From assembly GCA_007121975.1 (NCBI GenBank), contig SKJO01000491.1:1-11782 (forward strand): a DNA stretch of 11,782 nt, written 5' to 3'. This document shows positions 1 to 6,503 of the stretch, in pieces. The stretch is from Nitriliruptoraceae bacterium (lineage in GTDB: Bacteria > Actinomycetota > Nitriliruptoria > Nitriliruptorales > Nitriliruptoraceae). The notes beneath the pieces were generated by a model. The model worked only from the letters and a program-made list of their open reading frames with translations. It had not been told where the DNA came from and ran no database searches. The stretch's first letter is position 1, and every line of letters starts with the position of its first letter. Made by a program: the position numbers and the translations under genes.

Positions 1-38
1 CGTAGGCCTTCAGGCTGTCCGCCTAGGAGGAGAATGCC

Positions 39-104
39 GTGTCCACGCTCACGCGGGCGGCTGCACCAGGGGCAAGAGGGGTCGACACTGAGGCGGCGAG
101 CTGA
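39..104 (+). CDS. possible 21-aa leader ORF
   Basis: A short GTG-initiated frame begins 8 bases after a consensus Shine-Dalgarno AGGAGG (25-30) and encodes MSTLTRAAAPGARGVDTEAA plus a final Ser before TGA. I do not recognise the peptide. The good ribosome binding site and mostly G/C third positions are the only support. An ATG at 34 in another frame would give 37 codons (to 147), but it lies only 3 bases from the AGGAGG, which is too close. It could be a leader peptide upstream of the diguanylate cyclase or chance. Confidence 0.22.
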   Translation: MSTLTRAAAPGARGVDTEAAS

Positions 105-186
105 TGTGATGGACTCGGTCGTGGGTGGACTGGCCGGTCGACAGTAGCGTTCGATCGGGCCACGCTGGGCTGGACGCGAGAGGTGT

Positions 187-1338
187 GTGACACAGATGCT
201 GGATGAGGCTGACAGCCGCCCGGTGCGGTGGACCTATCTCGTGGCGCTGCTGGGCGTGATGCTGGCCACCGGCGTGTTGTGGGCGGTGGTGGGTGCCACC
301 GATGCGTTCCGCCGTGTGGTGTTCCCAACGATCATCGTGGTCAACGGTGCGCTTGCCGTCGGCGTGATCACACGCCGGATGCCGCTGCGGGTGGTGGGAA
401 CCTGGCTGGTCGGCGCGATGGCGGCGCTGCTGTTCGGTCGCCTCATCAGCTGGGAGGCCGAGCTCGTGACACGCCCAGAGAGCCTCGACGGGTCGGTGAT
501 CGTGATCCTGGGCTGGTTCGGGATCTTGTTTGCGCTCACGTTCCTGGCGTTCGGGACTCGACGTGGGCTGCAGGTCAGCCTGGCGGGGTTTGTGCTGCTG
601 CATCTCGGCCTCGCGGCGTCGTCTTCGCGCGGGATGCTGGCGGAGACAGAGGTGTCCGAGCTGCTGGCGTTCATCCCGGTGGGCCACGCGATCCTGATCA
701 CTATCGTGTGGGTACTCACGCGCAACACCGAGCAGTTGGCTGCCGCCCGTGCCACGACGGAGCTGCTGGCGTTGCAGGTGAGTACGGATGCGTTGACGGG
801 GGTGGCGAACCGTCGGCGCCTCGATGACGAGCTCGGGCGCCTGGTTGCCCAGGCCCGCCGCTACGACCAGCCGTTTTCGGTAGTGCTGCTGGATCTCGAC
901 TGCTTCAAGGACATCAACGACACCTACGGTCACGAGGTCGGCGATCGGGTGCTGGTCGAGACCGTCGACCGGCTGCAGGCGGCGATCCGCGAAGCTGATC
1001 TGCTCGGACGGTGGGGCGGCGAGGAGTTCTTGCTGCTGGCTCCCCACACCGACCATCAGGCCGCGTGTGCGTTGGCGGAGCGTTGCCGTAGCGCGATCGC
1101 AAGCTCCCCGATGCCACAGGCTGGCGTAACGGTCACCGCGAGCCTGGGAGTGGCCAGCCTGAGGCCAGACGACGACGTGCGGGCGCTGCTGCGCCGCGCG
1201 GACCTTGCCATGTACACCGCCAAGAGCGACGGCCGCGACCGTGTGGTCGGCATCCCCGACTTCATCGGCCCGGACGAGGCCGAGACATCCGACCTGGCGA
1301 ACGGGACCCCGGGACAGGCCTGGCCGAAGCACCCGTAG
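187..1338 (+). CDS. membrane-bound diguanylate cyclase (GGEEF), six TM segments
   Basis: This is a 383-aa protein predicted to condense two GTP into c-di-GMP at the inner face of the membrane. The N-terminal half has six hydrophobic segments (about residues 16-35, 45-62, 67-86, 103-122, 128-144 and 158-177) with no recognisable sensor domain. A short linker then leads into a complete GGDEF domain. That domain shows TDALTGVANRR (200-210), the metal and nucleotide segment LLDLDCFKDIND (234-245), the active-site variant GGEEF (277-281) and a C-terminal AMYTAKSDGRDRV. An RxxD motif (R268-D271) sits five residues before GGEEF, the usual place of the allosteric inhibitory site, so product inhibition is likely. 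GTG 187 is the furthest in-frame start considered. ATG 196 is an equally good choice because GAGAGG (178-183) is only 3 bases from the GTG but 12 from the ATG. The acidic C-terminal tail (about 355-383) is extra. It is convergent with a similar gene at 1493-2593. The ligand sensed by the membrane part is unknown. Confidence 0.93.
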   Translation: MTQMLDEADSRPVRWTYLVALLGVMLATGVLWAVVGATDAFRRVVFPTIIVVNGALAVGVITRRMPLRVVGTWLVGAMAALLFGRLISWEAELVTRPESLDGSVIVILGWFGILFALTFLAFGTRRGLQVSLAGFVLLHLGLAASSSRGMLAETEVSELLAFIPVGHAILITIVWVLTRNTEQLAAARATTELLALQVSTDALTGVANRRRLDDELGRLVAQARRYDQPFSVVLLDLDCFKDINDTYGHEVGDRVLVETVDRLQAAIREADLLGRWGGEEFLLLAPHTDHQAACALAERCRSAIASSPMPQAGVTVTASLGVASLRPDDDVRALLRRADLAMYTAKSDGRDRVVGIPDFIGPDEAETSDLANGTPGQAWPKHP

Positions 1339-1462
1339 CTGACCCGGAGACCGCACGCCAGTACCACTCCACGAGGCCAGATCGCTGGACGCGCCGTGGC
1401 CGGCCAGCCGATCGCTCACGGTCAGCGGGACCTGCGCTACAGCCGGCTGGGGGAAGCGGCCG

Positions 1463-1482
1463 GCAGGCCGCGCTGGGCCTGC
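1463..1482. terminator. hairpin between convergent genes, possible terminator
   Basis: GCAGGCC (1463-1469) and GGCCTGC (1476-1482) form a perfect 7-bp stem with a 6-base loop. It lies 10 bases past the stop of the minus-strand diguanylate cyclase and 124 bases past that of the plus-strand one. No T-run follows on either strand, so intrinsic termination is not assured. The position between converging genes is what suggests the role. Confidence 0.35.
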
Positions 1483-1492
1483 AGCGTCCAGC

Positions 1493-2593
1493 CTACGTCG
1501 GCTCTCCGGCCACGTTGACCCGGTCACGGCCACCCGCCTTGGATGCGTAGAGCGCTTCGTCGGCGCGACGAAGCAGGCTCCGCATCGTGTCGCCAGGCTG
1601 GTAGCTGGCGACCCCGAAGCTCGCCGAGACCTGACCGACCTGCGGGAAGGGGGTCCCGGCAACCAGCGTGCGGCAGCGCTCGGCCAGTCGGGCAGCGTCG
1701 TCAGCACCGGTGCCGGGCGCGATCACAGCGAACTCCTCGCCGCCCCAACGTCCTAGCACGTCTGTGGAACGCAGGGCGCCGGCAAGCCGGTCGACCGTGT
1801 CACGCAGGACCTGATCGCCCGCGTCGTGGCCGAACTGGTCGTTGACGGCCTTGAACCGATCGAGGTCGAGGAGAACGACCGACAGGGGCTGCCCGTACCT
1901 GGCGGTTTCACCCAGCCGCCGGTCGAGCTCGAACTCCAGCCGGCGCCGGTTGGCTACGCCCGTCATCACGTCGGTGTTCGCCTGCTCCTTGAGAAAGGTC
2001 GTTTGGGTCCGCGCCCGGGCCAGCATCTCCTTTCGGCTCGACAGCACCCACAGCAGCGCGATCATCGCGCCGTGGAGAGGGGTGGCCGCCAGGACGATCG
2101 CTGTGCGTTCGGTCACCGCGCCGGCAACCACCTCGGGGGCGACACCGGGGACCACGAGCGCAGCGAACACGCCGTAGATGCTCAGGCTGAGGCGCAGCGA
2201 CACAGAAGTGTCGAACGCGACGAAGATCAGAGTGAACAACAGCGCGCCCAGCAGCATGGGCTCCGCAACGTCGAGCGGCGTCGCGAGGAGCTCGTCTGGA
2301 CCAAACAGCATCAGGGCCGTCCGAGCCAGGAAGAACAGCGCCATCGTCGCGATGATGACCCGCTCTGTCACAGCGACGCTCAGCTTGCCGGACACAAGGC
2401 CAGCCAGCACCGCGGCGAGGAAGACCACTCGGGCCGGATAGGTGGCCAACGCAATGTCGCTGCTCTCCGCACCGGTCGCAGCCCAGAGCAGCACCATGGC
2501 TGCGATCGCGATGGCAACGGCGATGATGTAAGAGCGGCGCTTGCCGAACTGCTCGGTTGCTGGGAGGCCGCGAGTGTTGCTCACTGGTTGCAT
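1493..2593 (-). CDS. membrane-bound diguanylate cyclase (GGEEF), six TM segments
   Basis: This 366-aa protein has the same architecture as the gene at 187-1338. It has about six hydrophobic segments in residues 20-185 and a complete GGDEF domain from about 205. Visible motifs are TDVMTGVANRRR (207-218), LLDLDRFKAVND (241-252), GGEEF (284-288) and ALYASKAGGRDRV near the C-terminus. R275-D278 (RSTD) is a standard RxxD inhibitory site five residues before GGEEF. The predicted reaction is c-di-GMP synthesis from GTP at the membrane. The ATG at 2593 has GAGG directly against it with no spacer. GTG at 2584, in frame three codons on, lies 9 bases from the same GAGG and may be the true start. Its catalytic half is closely similar to the convergent neighbour and its membrane half is similar in layout, so the two are probably paralogues. 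No sensor domain is recognisable. Confidence 0.93.
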   Translation of the reverse strand: MQPVSNTRGLPATEQFGKRRSYIIAVAIAIAAMVLLWAATGAESSDIALATYPARVVFLAAVLAGLVSGKLSVAVTERVIIATMALFFLARTALMLFGPDELLATPLDVAEPMLLGALLFTLIFVAFDTSVSLRLSLSIYGVFAALVVPGVAPEVVAGAVTERTAIVLAATPLHGAMIALLWVLSSRKEMLARARTQTTFLKEQANTDVMTGVANRRRLEFELDRRLGETARYGQPLSVVLLDLDRFKAVNDQFGHDAGDQVLRDTVDRLAGALRSTDVLGRWGGEEFAVIAPGTGADDAARLAERCRTLVAGTPFPQVGQVSASFGVASYQPGDTMRSLLRRADEALYASKAGGRDRVNVAGEPT

Positions 2594-2657
2594 CCTCGTG
2601 TGCTTGTTGCCCGAACCATCGACAAGTGCGCGCCGCGGCGTGATCAGCCCGCGCTGT

Positions 2658-2675
2658 GTGTGCGCTCAGGCACAC
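2658..2675. repeat. small inverted repeat upstream of diguanylate cyclase
   Basis: GTGTGC and GCACAC form a perfect 6-bp dyad around a 6-base centre, 65 bases upstream of the minus-strand diguanylate cyclase start at 2593. It sits in the 217-bp gap 2594-2810, where I find no gene and no convincing promoter. It could be a regulator site, but a 6-bp dyad can occur by chance. Confidence 0.2.
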
Positions 2676-2810
2676 GCCGAGCCAAGTCACGCCGCCCGGT
2701 CGGCTGACACCACCTGGTCAGACACAACCAGACCCGAACGGGCATTCCATGGCGTTTGGATGGCGCCTGGGCGAGGAGTCGTCGGTGGTGGCGAGGGCAG
2801 GCGGTCGCGG

Positions 2811-4460
2811 TCAGGGCTGGGTACCGGTCGTGCCTTGGCGGATTGCTTCGGCTGCGGCCTCGGTGCGGTTGTTGACTCCGAGCTTGGCCAGCACGCGGGC
2901 GACGTGCTGTTCGACGGTCCGGGGGCTGATGTAGAGGCGTTCGGCGATGTCGGCGTTCGTCAGCCCCTCGCCCAGCAGTGCCAGTACCTCCTGCTCCCGG
3001 TTGGTCAAGGGCTGCAAACCCCTGGGTCTGGTCCGGCTGTCCGACACCCCGAGGTCACGGAGCAGGCCCGCGGCGCGGTCGGCGTCGTAGGCGGCACCGA
3101 GCGCCTCGAAGGCGGCGAGCGACACGCGAGCTTCGTCTACGGCGACCTGGGAGGCGACCTCACGAAGTGACTCGGCGAGCAGCAGCCGTGTGCGGGCGGC
3201 TTCCAGCGGCATCCCCAACCGGGTGAAAGTGGCCAGCGCCGTTTCGAGATGAGCACGGGCGCCGTCCGCCGCTTCGCGTACACGACCCTCCAGCCGTGCG
3301 GCACGTGCCGTGGCGATCGCGCATCGCTGCGAGGCCCCCAGGTCGGCCAGGCGTTGGGCCATCTCCAAGGCAGCGTCCAGGCGGTGTTGGGCGAACTCCG
3401 CCTCCCCGAGCAGCTCCCAGAGCGGCAGGGACGCGAGCTTCTCGCCGCCGACCTCGGCGAGGCAGCGGCGCAGTGCCGTCTCGGCGGTGGCTGCGCGTCC
3501 ACGTCGAAGGTGGATTCTCGCGATCGCGCCAACGGCTGCTGGCTGGTCCTCGAGGCCGACGACGAGCCGCTCGGCCTCCTCGAGGCGTCCCTGGTCGAGC
3601 CGCAGCCCGGCCAGGGTGGCCAGCGCCTGATGGTGCAACGCGGGCATTGCGTCCCGTGAAGCATCCAGCGCGGCGGTGAGCTCTTCCTCGGCCTGGACCC
3701 AGTCGCCGATGTCGACCAGGATTGCGGCGTAGAGCGTGCGGCACTCGACGTACAGGAACGGGCTGCCGTAGCGTCGGGCGTATCGATCCGTGGCGCGGAT
3801 CCACTGCACGGCCCGCTCGAACTCCGCGCAGGAGGTGCACGAGATCATGGTCGTGCAACTGGTGAACACGACCGTGTCGCGATGGCGGCCCTCGCCGCCC
3901 AGCGACCCGGCCATCGCCTCGTCGAGGTAGCCGACACCCTCGGCGACGCGGCCCTGCTCGACCAGCGCGGCGCCGAGCTGGCTGAGCGCACACAGCTGCA
4001 GGTCGGCATCGCCGGCGTCCTGGCCGAGCTCGTAGGCCTTGCGTGCCAAGGCCTCGCTCTCGGTGGGATCTGGTGTCGCGAGGGCCTCGTGCAGCAGCAC
4101 CTGCGCCAGCTGCGTCCCGAGGCCGTGCTCGTCGGCCAGCCGCCGCGCCCGGGCCAGCCACCCCGCGGCTGCGGCGTCATTACCGAAGTTGGCCGCGTCG
4201 ATACGGCACAGCCACAGCGCGACATCCACAGCGCGCTCGTGCTCACCGTCGCGCAGGTAGGCCGCATACCCCTGCTCGCGCAGCTCGACCCCCTCGAGGT
4301 GCTCGCCGAGCCAGAAGCGTGCCTCACCGAGCCCGTCGAGCGCCGCCGCGCTGGACTCGATCTCCAGTGCCGCCGCGAAGGCCCGGGCGGCCTGGTCCCA
4401 GTCGCCCTCGGCCAGGGCGCGTTCGCCTGCGGCGAGCAGCGTCTGCGCGTCGTCCGACAT
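2811..4460 (-). CDS. LuxR-type HTH regulator with TPR-like helical repeats
   Basis: This 549-aa protein is predicted to be a DNA-binding transcription regulator. Residues 1-470 are a continuous alpha-helical array of TPR-like repeats (for example ALAEGDWDQAARAFAAALEI near 15-34). The C-terminus (485-541) is a classic LuxR/GerE HTH: LTNREQEVLALLGEGLTNAD, then IAERLYISPRTVEQHVARVL. There is no N-terminal ATPase, so it is not a full-length LAL protein, and no receiver domain, so it is not a standard response regulator. The repeats presumably sense a ligand or partner. Cysteines at 202, 208, 211 and 240 cluster in the middle. The frame is open up to 4607, but I start at ATG 4460 because a -10-like TACGAT ends 7 bases before it, fitting a leaderless message, and because the protein-like sequence begins there. 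ATG 4469 is an alternative. It is divergent from the methyltransferase-nitroreductase operon and is a likely regulator of it. Confidence 0.88.
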   Translation of the reverse strand: MSDDAQTLLAAGERALAEGDWDQAARAFAAALEIESSAAALDGLGEARFWLGEHLEGVELREQGYAAYLRDGEHERAVDVALWLCRIDAANFGNDAAAAGWLARARRLADEHGLGTQLAQVLLHEALATPDPTESEALARKAYELGQDAGDADLQLCALSQLGAALVEQGRVAEGVGYLDEAMAGSLGGEGRHRDTVVFTSCTTMISCTSCAEFERAVQWIRATDRYARRYGSPFLYVECRTLYAAILVDIGDWVQAEEELTAALDASRDAMPALHHQALATLAGLRLDQGRLEEAERLVVGLEDQPAAVGAIARIHLRRGRAATAETALRRCLAEVGGEKLASLPLWELLGEAEFAQHRLDAALEMAQRLADLGASQRCAIATARAARLEGRVREAADGARAHLETALATFTRLGMPLEAARTRLLLAESLREVASQVAVDEARVSLAAFEALGAAYDADRAAGLLRDLGVSDSRTRPRGLQPLTNREQEVLALLGEGLTNADIAERLYISPRTVEQHVARVLAKLGVNNRTEAAAEAIRQGTTGTQP

Positions 4461-4467
4461 GCACCGC

Positions 4468-4473
4468 ATCGTA
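4468..4473 (-). promoter_or_regulatory. -10-like element for leaderless LuxR-type gene
   Basis: Read on the minus strand, TACGAT fits the actinobacterial -10 pattern TANNNT. Counting 7 bases from its last base puts the transcription start at 4461-4460, that is, at the A of the ATG chosen for the regulator. No Shine-Dalgarno precedes that ATG, which agrees with a leaderless transcript. No convincing -35 is seen. Confidence 0.4.
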
Positions 4474-4505
4474 AGTCCGCGGTCTGCGATCTGCGTGGGG
4501 GAATA

Positions 4506-4530
4506 GGTGGTCCTACGGATGCTCACCACC
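4506..4530. promoter_or_regulatory. perfect dyad in divergent control region, candidate operator
   Basis: GGTGGT (4506-4511) and ACCACC (4525-4530) form a perfect inverted repeat with a 13-base spacer. The half-site centres are 19 bp apart, close to two helical turns. It is inside the 139-bp region between the divergent LuxR-type regulator and the methyltransferase gene, 46-70 bases upstream of the regulator's start codon. That is a plausible site for a dimeric regulator acting on both promoters. Binding by the neighbouring regulator is inference. Confidence 0.35.
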
Positions 4531-4584
4531 CGTCGCTCCCGCAGGCTTGTCAACGATCGACGAGCCATCGTCCGCGGCGCCAGT

Positions 4585-4591
4585 GAGGAGG
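4585..4591 (+). promoter_or_regulatory. strong ribosome binding site deciding methyltransferase start
   Basis: GAGGAGG ends 8 bases before ATG 4600. It selects this start over the in-frame GTG at 4507, which would add a 31-residue Arg-rich extension lacking any family character. Confidence 0.8.
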
Positions 4592-4599
4592 ATCCTGCG

Positions 4600-5481
4600 A
4601 TGAGCACGCAGACGACATTCGACGAGCACGCCTACAAGGCCGACCTGCGACGCGAATGGCGTGAGGCGGCACCCGGCTGGCAACGCTGGTTGGAGGTGCT
4701 CGAAGCCGATTGTGCCATGCCCGAGCTCGGCCGGTGGCTGCTGGGGGCCGTTCAGCCGCAACCAGGTGATCGCATCCTGGATGTGGGCACCGGCTACGGA
4801 GAGCCGGGCTTGACCGCGGCCCGGGCGGTGGCACCGGGTGGACACGTGACCCTGCAGGACCTCTCGGGCGAGATGCTCGCGCTCGCTCACGACCGGGCAG
4901 CCGACGCTGACCTTGGCGACGTCGGGGTGGACATCGTCGAGGGAGACGCCGACGAGCTCACGCTGCCCGCCGGCCGGTTCGACGCCGTGATCTCGCGCTC
5001 GGTGCTGATGTACCTCGCCGACCCGGCCGCCAGCCTCGCGCGTCTTCGCGCCGGCCTGCGCCCTGGCGGCCGGCTGGCGGCAAGCACCTGGTCCGGCCCC
5101 GACGACGTCACCATGGCAGCCCCCGTACAGATCATCCGGCGCCTGCTCGACCTCCCCGCCCCGCCCACGGGCCAACCAGGCCTGTTCGCACTGGCTGACC
5201 CGCAGCGGCTTCACGAGGTCGTCACCGCTGCCGGCTTCACCGACGTGGAGCTGGGCACGGCAACGGCGGTGTTCGAGTTCACCTCCCCCGCCGAGGCGAC
5301 CCGGTTCATGCGTGACTGTGCGCCTCCGGTCACCGCGCTGGTGGAGAACCAGCCGCCGGAGGTCCGTGAGCGCGTCTGGCTGCGCGTCACCGACGAGGCG
5401 TGGGAGCCCTACGTCGGCGACGACGGACGTGTCCGGCTGCCCAACCTGGCCCACTGCGTGACGGCCATCAACCCGCCGTGA
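4600..5481 (+). CDS. class I SAM-dependent methyltransferase (UbiE/Methyltransf_11-like)
   Basis: This 293-aa cytoplasmic enzyme is predicted to transfer a methyl group from S-adenosylmethionine to an unidentified small molecule. The Rossmann fold is clear. Motif I ILDVGTGYGEPG (59-70) has D61 and the glycine loop. D87 in TLQDLSGEML is the likely ribose-binding acidic residue. GDADEL (115-120) follows, then FDAVISRSVLMYLADP (127-142) and LRPGGRL (153-159). The C-terminal third (about 165-293), including a helical lid with EATRFMRDCAPP, probably sets substrate choice, and I do not recognise a specific subfamily. The start is fixed by the Shine-Dalgarno at 4585-4591. It is the first gene of a two-gene operon with the nitroreductase 44 bases downstream and is divergent from the LuxR-type regulator. 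The pairing suggests tailoring or detoxification of an aromatic or quinone-like compound, but the sequence does not prove this. Confidence 0.88.
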   Translation: MSTQTTFDEHAYKADLRREWREAAPGWQRWLEVLEADCAMPELGRWLLGAVQPQPGDRILDVGTGYGEPGLTAARAVAPGGHVTLQDLSGEMLALAHDRAADADLGDVGVDIVEGDADELTLPAGRFDAVISRSVLMYLADPAASLARLRAGLRPGGRLAASTWSGPDDVTMAAPVQIIRRLLDLPAPPTGQPGLFALADPQRLHEVVTAAGFTDVELGTATAVFEFTSPAEATRFMRDCAPPVTALVENQPPEVRERVWLRVTDEAWEPYVGDDGRVRLPNLAHCVTAINPP

Positions 5482-5512
5482 CCACCTCGTCCGACCAGGC
5501 CTCGGCGCGGCC

Positions 5513-5519
5513 AAGGAGG
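5513..5519 (+). promoter_or_regulatory. consensus ribosome binding site deciding nitroreductase start
   Basis: AAGGAGG lies 6 bases before ATG 5526. The frame is open back to 5400 inside the methyltransferase gene, so this site sets the start and removes a spurious 42-residue extension. Confidence 0.85.
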
Positions 5520-5525
5520 CAACTG

Positions 5526-6254
5526 ATGCACGTTGACGATTTCGACCGAACCAGCATCGACCACGTCCTGACCACCACTCGGGCCGTGCGGCGGCGGCTC
5601 GACCTGGACCGCCCGGTCCCGCTCGACGTGGTGCGCGAGTGCCTCGAGATCGCGCTGCAGGCACCCAACGGCTTCAACTTCCAGCGCTGGCGGTGGCTGG
5701 TGATCACCGACCCCAGCATCCGAGCTGCCATCGCGGAGATCTACCGCCGCGTCGAGCTGCCTGCCGTCGAAGCCCTGGCGTCACAGGTCCCTGCCGACGA
5801 CTTCGACACTCAGAAGGTTGCGGCCTCGAGCCGCTACCTCGGCGATCACCTCGAGCGGGTGCCGGTCCACGTGATCCCGTGCCACGCCGGCGGTCTCCAG
5901 CAGGATCGTGAGCTGTTCACCCATCTTGGCTACGACACCGACCTGGACAACATGGTCGCAGCCTCCACCTACGCCGAGATCTGGCCGGCCGCATGGAGCT
6001 TCATGCTCGCTCTGCGCAGCCGCGGGCTGGGGTCGTCACTGACCATGATCCACCTCGGCGCCGAGCCCGAGGTCGCCCGACTCCTCGACATCCCCGACGA
6101 GATCTCCCAGGCGGGCCTGATCCCCGTGGCCTACTTCCGCGGCGAGGACTTTCGCCCCGCCCCACGCCGCCCCCTCGACGAGGTCGCCTTCCACGACCGC
6201 TGGGGCCAGCCACTGACCAGACCGGCAACATCCACCAGCGTGGGGCCGCTGTGA
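5526..6254 (+). CDS. nitroreductase-family FMN-dependent oxidoreductase
   Basis: This 242-aa protein of the nitroreductase fold is predicted to bind FMN as a dimer and reduce nitro, quinone or similar groups with NAD(P)H. Near the N-terminus, TTRAVRRRLD (17-26) gives the arginines that normally contact the FMN phosphate. APNGFNFQRWRWLVITD (46-62) is the second flavin-binding stretch, equivalent to the usual AP(S/N)xxNxQPW. PAAWSFMLALRSRGLGS (154-170) is the third, with the GLGS turn. GLIPVAYFRGEDF (197-209) leads into the C-terminal strand. Length is normal for the family. It follows the methyltransferase by 44 bases on the same strand with its own strong ribosome binding site, so the two are almost certainly co-transcribed. 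Exact substrate and cofactor (NADH, NADPH or F420H2) cannot be read from sequence. No transmembrane or signal segment is present. Confidence 0.9.
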   Translation: MHVDDFDRTSIDHVLTTTRAVRRRLDLDRPVPLDVVRECLEIALQAPNGFNFQRWRWLVITDPSIRAAIAEIYRRVELPAVEALASQVPADDFDTQKVAASSRYLGDHLERVPVHVIPCHAGGLQQDRELFTHLGYDTDLDNMVAASTYAEIWPAAWSFMLALRSRGLGSSLTMIHLGAEPEVARLLDIPDEISQAGLIPVAYFRGEDFRPAPRRPLDEVAFHDRWGQPLTRPATSTSVGPL

Positions 6255-6412
6255 TGCTCACTCGACTGCAGCGAAGACTCTGAAAACGACCACCGAAGAA
6301 CCCCTCCGTACCGTGCGAAGCACCGCCCTCGACGACAGGCCGTCCACCGTAAGGCGACCAGTTGAACGCGCACCCGTGAAGCCACGTCAGCCTGGCTGCA
6401 TCACCGGGCGTG

Positions 6413-6425
6413 TGCGGGTCCCGCA
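6413..6425. repeat. perfect dyad TGCGGG-T-CCCGCA upstream of SARP gene
   Basis: A 13-bp palindrome (6+1+6) lies in the 249-bp gap between the nitroreductase and SARP genes. Its core GGGTCCCG recurs as a direct repeat at 6466-6473, exactly 50 bp downstream. It may be an operator for the SARP gene. It could also form a short hairpin after the nitroreductase operon, but it is about 160 bases past that stop and has no T-run. Confidence 0.3.
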
Positions 6426-6471
6426 AGGGCTTCCAACGACACATGGATTCCGGTGCAGGTGGTAGGGGTCC

Positions 6472-6484
6472 CGTCTCCGAGACG
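6472..6484. promoter_or_regulatory. perfect dyad CGTCTC-C-GAGACG over the SARP promoter, candidate operator
   Basis: This 6+1+6 inverted repeat ends 7 bases before the -10-like TAGGCT, so it covers roughly the -32 to -20 region of the predicted promoter. A protein bound here could block or recruit polymerase. The second GGGTCCCG copy (6466-6473) abuts it. The regulator is unknown, and autoregulation by the SARP is only a guess. Confidence 0.33.
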
Positions 6485-6491
6485 ACGTGCG

Positions 6492-6497
6492 TAGGCT
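6492..6497 (+). promoter_or_regulatory. -10-like TAGGCT for leaderless SARP gene
   Basis: TAGGCT fits TANNNT, and counting 7 bases from its last base places the transcription start at 6504, the A of the SARP ATG. The upstream GAGG (6498-6501) is only 2 bases from the ATG and cannot serve as a normal Shine-Dalgarno. The same hexamer contains an in-frame TAG (6492-6494), so no start further upstream is possible. No clear -35 is seen. Confidence 0.45.
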
Positions 6498-6503
6498 GAG
6501 GTC

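Noticed and set aside
49..1707. 552-codon open frame on the minus strand
   Set aside because: It runs antisense through the well-supported diguanylate cyclase at 187-1338. The product is Arg/His/Gln-rich without any domain. It is a high-GC shadow frame.
2594..2810. Terminator or small gene in the gap between the diguanylate cyclase and LuxR-type genes
   Set aside because: Only 4-bp stems (for example CCCG-AA-CGGG near 2732) and a direct ATGGCG repeat are present. No convincing hairpin or ORF with a ribosome binding site.
4547..4552. TTGTCA as -35 of a methyltransferase promoter
   Set aside because: It is a good hexamer, but no TANNNT-like -10 occurs 16-19 bases downstream, so no promoter is called.
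4461..4607. Upstream extension of the LuxR-type regulator to 4607
   Set aside because: The extra 49 residues are Arg/Ser-rich, cross the divergent control region and overlap the methyltransferase start. The -10-like element points to ATG 4460.
4513..5664. 383-codon open frame on the minus strand
   Set aside because: It is antisense to the methyltransferase and nitroreductase genes, both with clear motifs and ribosome binding sites.
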